Source: Cyclaneusma minus | Lineage: Eukaryota > Ascomycota > Leotiomycetes > Marthamycetales > Marthamycetaceae | Direction: 5' to 3' | DNA length: 64,000 nucleotides | Assembly: GCA_037179335.1 (NCBI GenBank) | Contig: JAKZHN010000028.1 | Location: forward strand, 124,001-188,000 | Part shown: piece by piece, positions 52,107 through 62,500 of the stretch | Layout of the letters: each line of letters starts with the position of its first letter | How positions within the stretch are numbered: position 1 is the stretch's first letter | Position numbers and translations under genes: made by a program | The notes under the pieces: generated by a model | The model's input: the letters and a program-made list of their open reading frames with translations, nothing else | Databases searched by the model: none | Told to the model about the DNA's origin: nothing

Positions 52107-54219
52107 ATTTGCGACGACAGACGGTGCAGCCGGCGTCGTGGTGGGCGTGGTGGAGCAATCGACGGACGGGGGCCACAGTTGTCAGCGGTGGGAGTGCTGT
52201 GACGCGAGCGCCTAACAGCCGACCGAATGTCGCAACGGAGCAATATACGGTGCGGGCTCAAGCGGCAAGCGAGCTTCGACGACGTGAGGGATCACTGGCA
52301 AGAAAGGAGTTCGGCGGCGACACGGGCGGATGCGGTGGCAGTGGGAGGATAATTGATGATCGAGGGCTCTGGTGTTGGGCGGGCGAGGATAGAAGTTCGC
52401 CAGCACCCTTTTCCGAACAAGCTTTGCGCTGCGATAGGCGCGTGATGATGGATGGCTGGGCCACAAGCGAGAGCAGTTGCTGCTGGCTACTACGGACCGG
52501 AGCTGCGTTATTTCTTTTTACTGACTGGCAGAAGCGCACGGTGGCGGGATACGTGGTCGGAACGGACGGGGATGGATCGAAGGAGTGTAGGTGGGAAAGG
52601 CGTATGGGACCCTTGGGGTGGGTATGTGTGGCAGTCGGGGGAGGCTGTCTGCTTTCTTGGGTCGGTGACTGGGGCGAGCACGACGGCGAGTGGAAAGGCC
52701 AGGGATTTGATGGCTTGGGGGAGAGGTGCCGGCCTGGGAAATACGCGCGGTACAGACGCCAGCACGCCAGGCGCGGAGAAACGTTGATGCCGCGCAGGAA
52801 GTGGCCGGACAGCCCGCACGTGACCCGGCGGACGGATAGAGTGTTCCTCGATATGTCACCGCATGCTGGTGTGGTGTCAAGGTGGCCTGACGGCGGGCAG
52901 ACAACTAGAGAAGCAGACTAGCAGAGGACTTTTGGCCCAGAATTCGCGCGATCCCGCAGTCTCCAGACTTCAGGTCGTGCTATCAGTCACATTGCTTGTC
53001 AGGCTATTATATCTGCCGCCGTCGATTCCTGCGCTGTTCTCAGCCTCAGTATACAACTACTTTCTGCACCCGTCCGCCGCTCGCCAGTGTGGCCAATCAT
53101 GGGGGCGTATGGCGTGCTGTTCAACAGGGGAACCACACCCACTCGGCTGGCCACGCCTGGCAAGCTCCCCCAGCGGAGCCACGAGCTTTCCAGAGCCAGC
53201 CTTACTCACGACAAAATTATGTTCGAGAAGAGGCGACTGGCGCGCCAAGTGTGTGACCCGTTTCAGGCTGCCTGGAAGGGGGAGGTCAGACCGCTGATCA
53301 TGCGCTGGAGGGCCGTAAATCAATAAGATACATCTCGAGAACATCGTCTTTTCACACATTCACACATTCACAAGTTCACGACTCTTCAGCCTCAGCTGGG
53401 CGCCGATAAGCCGTCCCTCGACATGATTTGGTCGAAGCCGGCCAGGCGACAATCTGACTTTGCAGCGGCTGAAGCGTCCAATCAATATCAGCAAAAGGCG
53501 ATCAACTTATGACTGCAGATGAGTCCGAGCCTCCGAAAGCAGTCTGTCCAGCCTGGCTCGGAAATCAACCAAGTCGACTGGACTTCTTTCGTTCTCTACG
53601 CACAGCCAGCTGCTCCTGAAACTATGGTCAGTCGACTGAAAGAAACTTGAGGCGGATGTCCCGCTTTCTTAAGATTATATGAGACATCCCAAATCATTCA
53701 GAAATTAGCAAATCATTATATAAACCAAGCCGTTAAGAATGATCCAAATGCGTGAGAAACGTCCAAATTCGAAATGTTCTAGTAGCGACAGTCCAGAGAC
53801 CGCGTTATCAAGAACTGCACAAGGGTCAAATTATTCAGAATAAACCCTAATTTTGTCAAGCGATGCAAAAAAAAGCATGGGGGGAGAATTCAAGCTTTTC
53901 GAATCAGTCCACGTTTTTGAAACATTAAACAATCACAAAGGCTACATGTAGACTCCGATTGAAGGCGAGAGAACAATGGTTGTGAATGGAGCAAGCGCGG
54001 GCATTGTGCGACCCGAGATCCGCTGCCTGAGGCGAGCCTAGGTGGCCCAAGCTCCTTGCTACATGCTCAAAAGTTGTTTATTGCGCGACGCTCTCTCTCT
54101 CGATCACCTTACCAACTTGCGCCGAACTGAACTTTCAACTCGTTCTTTGACGCACCACTTTCTCGATCAAAGTCATACCTCCTCATATACCCTTCTGTTC
54201 ACTGAACCCCCATCTGGTC
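52107..54219. promoter_or_regulatory. Long divergent intergenic region between somA and RCC1
   Basis: About 2.1 kb between two start codons. It contains repeat array G near the RCC1 side and a TACATGTA at 53943-53950. A long plus-strand frame (51965-52921) is GC-rich antisense read-through and not believed. Such a long upstream region is usual for developmental regulators like SomA. Confidence 0.5.
53688..53782. repeat. Degenerate 19-bp repeat array (array G), strictly phased
   Basis: Four or five units at 19-base steps: CAAATCATTCAGAAATTAG, CAAATCATTATATAAACCA, AGCCGTTAAGAATGATCCA and AATGCGTGAGAAACGTCCA. It lies about 440 bases upstream of the RCC1 start codon. Confidence 0.75.
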
Positions 54220-55995
54220 ATGCCTCCCAAAAAGACCACCGCTACGGCCGCTGCCGTCAAAAGCACGCGCGCCAAAACTACAACCACTACGACTGTCGCG
54301 AAAACCACCAAGGCGATCAAAACTGCTGCAGCCAAGCCCAAAGCTGCCGCCAAACCTACCAAGAAAGACACTAAACCCGAGGCCGCCGAAGAGTCTGAGA
54401 AAGAGAACTTGCCCAAGGCCAAGAAAGCCGCTGTTGCAAAGAAGCCTGTCGCAAAGAAGCCTGTCGCAAAAGGCCCCAAGGAAGACGCTACCAAGGAAGA
54501 CGCTCCCAAGAAAGACGTTCCCAAGACCGAAGTGAAAGCCACTGCAGGTCGGAAGCGCAAGGCCGATGATGGCGACCAGACCAAGCCAGTCAAGAAGGCG
54601 CGTGGTGCCAGCGCCGCTACGCCCATCAACCAAGCGCCTACTGAGAAACTGGATGTCTTCGTGTTCGGTGATGGCGATAATGCTGAGCTTGGCTTGGGAA
54701 GCAAGAAATACGATGGCAAGAGGCCCGTGGAGGTTGGACGCCCGCGCTTGAACCACAACCTCGATGCGAACAAGGTCGGAGTTGTTCAGGTAGCCTGCGG
54801 TGGCATGCACACCGTCGCCCTGACCCACGACAACAAGCTATTGACATGGGGCGTTAATGACGACAAAGCTCTTGGCCGAGACACCACCTGGGAAGCGCCA
54901 ACACGCGATGTCAATGCCGAGGACAGCGATTCTGATGATGAAGATGACGATACCGGCCTCAACCCTCGAGAGAGCACACCGGGTGGAGTGGACACATCTG
55001 GTGTAGCACCCGGTACCAATTTTGTGCAACTCGCAGCTTCGGATTCCGCATCCTTTGCACTCACTGCTGATGGCAATGTCTACGGATGGGGTACTTTCAG
55101 GGACGATAACGGTGTCTTGGGCTTCACACCAGACGTCAAGATCCAGCCCATTCCCATGCTCATCCCGAATCTTAGCAATATCACTTGCATTGCCACTGGA
55201 TCGAACCACGCCGTCGCCTTGGATAAGGATGGAAAGGTCTTCACTTGGGGCAGTGGAGGCCGCTACCAGCTTGGATGGCGCTCAACCTCTCGCGATCACA
55301 AAGGCACACTCCGACCCCAGCCCTGTGGTCGTTTCACAAAAGCTCAGCACGCTGTCAAGATCTTCACTGGCAATGACCACAGTTTCTACATCGACAACAA
55401 GGGCAGAGTCTGGTCTTGGGGTGTTAACAACTTCGGTCAAACGGGTCATTCCGAGGGTTTGGGCCAGGACAATGCTTTGGTTGCGCTGCCAAAGGTCGTC
55501 GAGTCTCTCAAAGAGTACAAGATCTCCTCTCTGGCAGGTGGTGCAAAGCACACTGTCGCTTGTACCGAAGACGGCAAGCTTCTGACGTGGGGAATTGTCG
55601 ACGGACACCAGGTTGGTCTTCCGAAGTCTGCTTTCAACAAGGAGAACACCATCTTCGACGAGCGAGACAACCCGCGTATCTTACAAGAACCCACTGTGGT
55701 CCCAGGTAAGCCTTTATCACCATTTTCACCCGTGACTTGCATAAAATACTAACCACTTTTCACAGGCGTCAGCGCCACGTTCGTCGCCAGCGGCACGGAT
55801 ACTAGCTTTGCCATCGACAAGGAGGGTAAAGTCTGGAGCTGGGGTTTCTCGACGGTCTTGCAAGCTGGACATGGTACGAGAGATGATGTTGAGGTGCCCA
55901 CCATGATCAACAATACCGCCATCAAGGATAAGAAGGTTGTTTGGGCTGGTGCTGGTGGCCAGTTCTCGATGCTTGCTACTGTGCACGAGGCATAG
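54220..55995 (+). CDS. RCC1-family Ran guanine nucleotide exchange factor
   Basis: Chromatin-bound exchange factor that loads Ran with GTP and so drives nuclear transport and spindle assembly (yeast Srm1/Prp20, fission yeast Pim1). Exons 54220-55705 and 55766-55995, with a 60-base intron in phase 1, give 571 residues. Residues 1-130 are a Lys/Ala/Pro-rich basic tail (MPPKKTTATAAAVKSTRAKT, tandem VAKKP) that suits DNA and histone binding and nuclear import (RKRKADDGD, PVKKARG). The seven-bladed propeller follows, with repeated GxxHTxAL and WG motifs: VACGGMHTVALTHDNKLLTW, FALTADGNVYGWGTFRD, ATGSNHAVALDKDGKVFTWG, FYIDNKGRVWSWGVNNFGQT and LAGGAKHTVACTEDGKLLTW. An acidic insert (DSDSDDEDDD) sits in the second blade. 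Confidence 0.93.
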
Positions 55996-56839
55996 GCTGT
56001 CAGTAGATGAAAAGGGGGTGTATGTGGCCCTCGCCGCTCACTACATTTGATACGATTGATGGATACGTTTCAGAGACGAATTGAACACGAGGCGTACCAT
56101 GGATGGCACATAAGGATTGCAATTGCTTGAGGCGTTGGCTTGACAGTCGGTCTGTTTTTTCTGTAGATATAATGGATAGTGCACATGGCTGGTGGCGGTT
56201 TGAAGGCATCATCTGAGCATGGACACGGAGTTTTAGGCGTGGCATAGCGGAATGAATCACACGTCTCTGACTTCTCTGATCCAAACTAATGCAGTTGGAA
56301 AGTGACCATATCATATCGAAAAAACCGCCCTCGGAGATGGGCTTCTCGTTGATGTTGCCTTGTAGCTCGTCATCCTCTTACCTTTGTCCCCCTATACCCC
56401 TCTGCTTTTGATCGAAGTGTTTGATAATAATGATATCGATATCTGGGACTTCAGATCAAGTTATGGACAGGGTGGCTTCTGAGCAGTCTTGTTTCAGTTG
56501 CCAACGAGGAGCCATGGTCAAAGTCAATGAAAACTTCATTCGGAACCATCGTTGAGCCGCGAAAATGGCAAGTGTGTTGTGAAAACGGTTCCTTTTGTGT
56601 AGAAGCTAAGAAGAAAAGGACCTAACTAACGTCGCAGGCTAGTACCGAAGAGTTGAACCGACCTCAAGAGAAAAGAACGCCCCAAACGCCACATGGAGAA
56701 ATCGCAGAACGGAAAATAAGAAACGGCTCCCGCTCATCGCAGGTCCATGAAAGTAAAGGCACCACCAGCGCACAAACCCCCTTTTCGCAAATTCATCCCA
56801 TGTCCCCGTTCTGCTCAGGCCCGCCACCGCCAACCCACC
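55996..56839. other. Convergent intergenic region
   Basis: 844 bases between the stops of RCC1 and the BRCT/WGR gene. Only small frames; no repeat or RNA gene is recognised. Confidence 0.45.
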
Positions 56840-58854
56840 TCAATCAAAATCATACTTCATCTTCTCCAGCGACAGCACCTCCTCACCCCCACTCTCCTCA
56901 CTCTCCTCCCCGTCACCCCGCTCCCCACCTCCCTTCGCCATCTCCTCCTCCTCCCTCTTAATCTCCTCCGCCTTCCTCATCTGCGCCTCCATCTCCGCCA
57001 AGCCCTCAATACCACTCCAAATCGGCTCCTTGATAACCCTTCCAATCGGCTTCTCATCACCCGGCAAGCAATACCTCCATGCATCCATATCTTCCTCGCT
57101 TCCAGCTGAAGCTTGCATGCCATTTTGGCGCACTCGCATGTCCCACTCATACCCCGTTTTGGTTTTGAAGATTTGGCGGAAGGTAGCGAAGGCGTGGTGG
57201 AATTCGCGCGCGCCGCTGATTTCGGGGCGGTAGGAGGGGGGTTTGGTGCCGATGCGTTCTTCGGTGCCGACTTTGTAGAACGAAGGGCAGGTGGCGTTGG
57301 ATTCGAAGAGCTGTGTGTGTTTGTTAGCCGTTCGTTTTTCTTCTTTTTTGGTCTTGAGTATTGAAAGGGAAAAGGAGATGGTGGTGGAGACGTACGTAGA
57401 TGACGAAACGGTCCATGATTCCTTGTTTGGTGGAGTTCATGCGGGTCAGGACGACGCGGTATTCGAAACCGGTTGAGTCGACGTAGATGTGGAAAAGCTC
57501 TGTGAAGCACCCCGTGAGTTAGCTCCGTATTCCGAGAATTCGCAAGTGAAAAAAGAAATTGTGTTTGGTGAAAAGTCGAAAAATGGAAGACTTGGGTGGA
57601 ATAAGGCAGGCATACTGTCATCACCGATGATATGGCCCGGCTCCCCTGGAGAGCCAACCCCAGATGTCAAAGGCACCTTGATCCATCTTTTAACCTTTTC
57701 TTTATCACCACGAACCATATCAGTATCGTCTCTCCACATTACTCAATTTTTCGTGATAACCACATCGTGCAGTTCCACAGTTCGAAGAATAGGAGAAGTT
57801 GCACATACTGTTGCCGAAAATAACCTGATGCTTGGTAACTCCCTCTTCGAAAGTCTTGACGTGCTGTTTCTTTGCTTCGAGCACTTTGTAGCCGCGTCCC
57901 ATGATCACGCGGCAGAGATAGGGCTTTTCGGCGCGGCGTTTGCGCTTGCGCATCTCGGGGCAGAGACAGTCTTCGAGGTAGGCGTAGACGACAATCTTGC
58001 ATTTGGGTTCGCCGAGTTCTCTGGCTTCGCTGACTGTTGTGTGGGAAGAAGGTAAGTAAGTAAGGCTACTTGCAATAAGGTATTTGCAAAAGTGAGAATG
58101 GAGTGAGGGACATTCGGAAAGAAATGACACTGCTTGGTAAAAAAAGGGAGCGAGTTTGGGAGCTGGTGAAATTGAATAAGGATGTTGCAGGGCACGTGCA
58201 GGGGTGCGAATGAGGGCAGTATTGGGAAGCTCGGAAGAAGAAGGGGGCGATGGAAACAAACCGACAACGAGAGCAAAAACGCGACAGCCAGAGGCCAGTG
58301 TTCGACATTCGACATGTTGCTTCCTTCGAGCCGCGGAGAAATGTAAATCGAAAATGTCAAGTCCGAGTCCTTGTCGCAGCGCTCTCATTGTCTCGTTCCC
58401 AAGTCGCCATCACACCCAATCTCCGCATCTCCCCAATGCCACCCACTCTCGTACCGCCATGTCATCCACCCCACATCTTCCCCAACAATTCCCAACTTCA
58501 CACCCCAAGAAAAAAGCCAAAACGCCAAAAGCCGAAAGCCAACAAAACTCGCAGATCTCCAAGCCTTCCAAAAGTCCCCAGAAACACATGAAGCAAGAAG
58601 CAGAATTAAAAACGAGAAAGGAAAAAGCACAACTCACCAGGACCAGATCCCGAACGAACGCCTCTCTTGTAGTCCACAAGCGTAGTCACTAAGTGTGTGG
58701 TCTCTTCGCTGACGTCCTTCTGGACTTCGCCGCCGTGCGTGTTGATCCATCCTGCAATTCTGGCGTGATCGTAGTTCGGGTGTAGCTCTCCATGAAGCAC
58801 GAAGACAAGGCCCTTGAAGATGGGCTTGCCGAGCTTGGGTTTGGCAGGTGCCAT
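56840..58854 (-). CDS. BRCT plus WGR domain protein (PARP-like modules without catalytic domain)
   Basis: Five exons (58854-58638, 58033-57809, 57729-57616, 57499-57397 extended to 57396, 57310-56840) give 376 residues; introns are 604, 79, 116 and 85 bases. The BRCT domain covers about 10-105: IFKGLVFVLHGELHPNYDHA, RIAGWINTHGGEVQKDVSEE, THLVTTLVDYKRG, then across the long intron VSEARELGEPKCKIVVYAYL. A linker with KKQHVKTFEEGVTKHQVIF leads to a WGR-type domain: FHIYVDSTGFEYRVVLTRMN, DRFVIYLFESN, YKVGTEERIG and AREFHHAFATFRQIFKTKTG. The end is a Glu/Lys-rich tail. This order is found at the front of fungal poly(ADP-ribose) polymerases, but the regulatory and catalytic domains are missing. A DNA-damage or chromatin role is inferred. 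The splice sites of intron 2 are the least certain. Confidence 0.78.
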
Positions 58855-59580
58855 TGTGGAGCAGATCAGGAGGATGGAGGTAGCTTGGTGGTATGAGGAA
58901 GGAAGCTATGAAGTTGTTGTGTTGGTATTGGGTCGAGAGAAGGATGAGGACGGAAGAACGATAGATGCAGAAGCTCTTTGAGATGATGGTGGCCGGGCAT
59001 GTAAGCTTGGTGGAGGTAGGCCGTAGAGGGTGAGGAAGGAGAGGAAGAAGGACGGAGACGGAGGACTGCTGCGGGAGACGGTTTTATGCGGGAGGGTCAC
59101 CGGCAAGAGTGGGTGAAGCAGGTCAACAACACGCTAGTAGGCGAGAGGACCTGGAGGAGACTCACCAGTGGGCCAATTTTGCGTGTGAAGGAGGTACCAA
59201 ATAGAGAGCGAGTCGCAGTGGATGCACATTCTGGGTGTGCTTCATCGGACTGAATGTCAGCTATTGAGCGAAAAGGGGTCGTGGTGTCACTGCTAGTTAG
59301 CAGATCTGACATCGCCTATCTTGATAATTTTCGAGCCACAGCTACTAAAGAACATACGCGTTTGGGATAGGAACATTCCAACTTACCGTAATAGCACTCT
59401 GATCACCGAATTTTCGAACAACGCAAATTTCAAAAGTCCATCATCGAAAGGGGGGCCAGTCACCTGGAAAATCGGAAATAAAACCTTCTTAGTACGAACA
59501 ACGCAAGATGGTATATGATACACACTCGACTATCCTGCCCGCTTTTGTCTTAACCCCTCAAACGCCGACACAATGCAAGC
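58855..59580. other. Intergenic between two minus-strand genes
   Basis: 726 bases containing the promoter of the BRCT/WGR gene and the 3' end of NUP188. It is purine-rich on the plus strand near 58860-59090, which on the minus strand gives the CT-rich leader common in this genome. Confidence 0.45.
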
Positions 59581-62500
59581 CTATTGCCCCTGGTTCCGTG
59601 CCTCATGACTTGAGAGTATGTCCTTTGTGGACATCAATTCCTCCACAACCCGTTCCTCCAGCCTGTTCTGGCATTCCAGTTCCGCCGACAGCGGCTTCTG
59701 CTTCGCCATCTCCATCTCCTTCAAGCCCGTAGGCAGAATCCTCTCCCGCAGCACGAGTCTGCTGCTCAACCAATATTCCACGCTCTCCAACGTTCCAGCG
59801 TTATCCCAAGGTATTTCTGGGACGTCGATGATACCTTTCAAATCTGTTCGGTGCACAGATAAGATCAAGTTGAGGAGCGCTAGAGACTGGATCTCCAGAA
59901 CGTTGCTGAGCACGATATGTATTGAGTCGATCATCGTTGCCCGAATTCTGTCCGAAAGTGGCGTCTCAAAGGCCTTTGAGCTGCGTTCCAGTAAACCGGG
60001 GAATTGGTTCAAGAAGACGGCGACCTCAGGCGCTATGGATTGACCGACAGCATGAAGCAGGTTAAGAAGAAAGGGCAGTATTCCCCGAACCCAGATATTG
60101 TAACATCGCTGGAGCCCAGCGCCCTCCGAGAAAGGGGAAACGTTGGCCTTTCTCAGGTAGGACACAATGTTCGTGTTGCTTATGTGGCCCAAAACTCCAT
60201 CAATGGCCAACTGCTCAGCCAAGGCAGGCACTGTGGACAACTCTAGCAGGAACATCATGCTGAGTTCTCCGTAGATAGGGTCCCCGTCGATAGCCAACTT
60301 ATCAGACCACGAGAATAGTGTGGTCGCAGTTCGAGCCGTGTCGTTGTTTGCAACAGCGTCAAGAATTTGTGGGTGATAGGCATCAATTCCTGGTATGCGA
60401 AGACAATTCTGGAAGATGGCCGTAATCAAAGCAATGTCTTCTGGCGAAGACTCCGCGGGGTTGTCGTGAATCGCGGTAGTCAAGTCTTTGAACCCACGTG
60501 CCACCACGATATTGATGATGGACATGATAATGTTCATTAGCTCGATTGACTTTTTGTGACGCTCGGCATCTTCTCTGGTTGATTCCCTCGGCGTGTTCCG
60601 GGGAGTCGTGTCTTGGGGTCTCGAGTGAGCGCAGAGAGCAAGGAAAAGTATCTTAAGCAGCGACCGGTAATACACTGCATCACCAATACTCAGCGCTATC
60701 TCGAACGTCGTTCCTAGGTTGCGAATGGTGTCCCATGCTGTCGTAAGAAGTCCATGAAGCTCTGTCATCCATCCCAGTTCGACTAGGCGTTGCACAAGCA
60801 TAATAGCAAAGTCGGCACGAGTTTGAACGAGACGCTCGAATATGTTCTCCGGCGGTTGGTTCTTGGAATTGGAAATCAAACAGTCATTGGCGACTTTCGT
60901 CAAAGCTTTCGCTAGGTCAGAATTCCCGTTATCTGATGCCGAGCCTGTCGAGGTTGTCTTTGGTGTCAAGTTACGGCTGAGCTCAATGGCCATAAATTTC
61001 CAGCTATGGAGAAGTGCCTATTATCTCGTCAGAGGGAAACTAAGAGTATGGTAAGAGGATACATACGATTTGAGCGTCAACAAGTGACAGGTTGACATTT
61101 GCCAAAATCAACTCCGTAGCCAGCCCGTCATCTTTTGTTCCATTCCAAGATCGATCAAAGCTGAGCATAGCATTTGCAAGCTGTATGTCGTAGTAATAGT
61201 CCCGTCCAAAGTCTTTTCGCTCGAAACTGGTGCGCTTGAAATTCTCCAGACTGCATCCAGGATAGGTGTTCTCGAAGTTGCGTTTCAGATTCCAGTGAAG
61301 CGATTCATTGTAGTTTGGAACTGCTACGCCAAACCGTATGTAGTAGTCCAAATTTGTCAGAAGTTTCTTGATGTCCTTGATCCCCTGACCAATCTGTCGA
61401 GAGTGATACAGATGCATCGCCAGAATGTCAGCAATGTATGATGCAATTCGCACGCGGTAGCAATTGTCTATGGACTTCTCTATCTTGTTCGTCGATGAAG
61501 GTGGTTCCATGGTACCGACAAATTCTGAGATGGCCTCGATGACTTCGGAATCCTTTTGTAAGCCTGTCATTGCCCAAGGCCAGAAATTTTGCGACAAAGC
61601 AATGAACTCCAACAAGGCCATCGCTTTTGGCAAAGGAATCTCGTCAATACGCACAAGCGTTCGGATAGCGACTTGGAGGACAGATTTCTCGGCCACAGGG
61701 AAACTGGCTGGAGTCTCTTTCATGGATTCGCGGGGTGTTCGTCCTGTCAGGAGATAAATTGCGAACCACTGCTGTCGATTGCTAACAACTGCCGACATCA
61801 ATCGCCAGATGCTGACCACTCGTTTCTCGACAGGCAGGGGTCCATCGAATTGCGAGAGAACTCGCAAGAACGTTTTCGAGCTTCGGGCACCCAAATATCC
61901 TAGCAGGGATGGCGGTTCATCGGGACTGCGGGACGTCGCCAATACCAAAGCCTCGAGTATTGAGACAACAGGTAGGCGGTAAGAATCGTGACAAGCATAT
62001 ATGCGAGTAACGAGAGGTGTGGACTTGAAGACCTGCTGGTACAATTGCGAAACTGGACGCTCCAGGAACGTGGAAATTTTCAAGAGATCTCTGGTCAAGA
62101 GAAGGTTTGCCTTGACATAAATCGTCCAGAGATCGACCGTTTGCGAGTCAACGGTTGAGTCTGTGGTAGAAAAACCGTCAACAAAAGCCCGCAGTATTGG
62201 CTGGAAGATGAGTGTGTCCGTGGTGGAGAGGAAACTATCCACAAGGAGCACCGCTGATGCATCGAGGGGTTCAGTGAGTTTGGCATGTGTCTTTTCGTCC
62301 TGCTTCGACAGCGAGAAGGCGTCTTTCTTGAAGGGCGACAAACTGTTCTGCGTCGTCGGCAGCGGTGACGAATCATCCACGCCGTATGTGTAACGAAGGA
62401 CATCGCGAAAGATGTCTGCAATGCGCCGGTGTAGCAGCAGGCGCTGTTCAGGCTTGGCGTATTTCCAGTTGCATCCGCTTTGGAAAACGTCGATGAAGGT

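Noticed and set aside
51965..52921. A 318-residue open frame on the plus strand
   Set aside because: Antisense to the start of somA and its upstream region, in GC-rich DNA. The translation is rich in Trp, Arg, Gly and Cys with no domain; the sense-strand somA model explains the region.
23296..53782. CRISPR-like interpretation of the 19-bp arrays
   Set aside because: Units are adjacent without spacers and degenerate, and the genome is eukaryotic.
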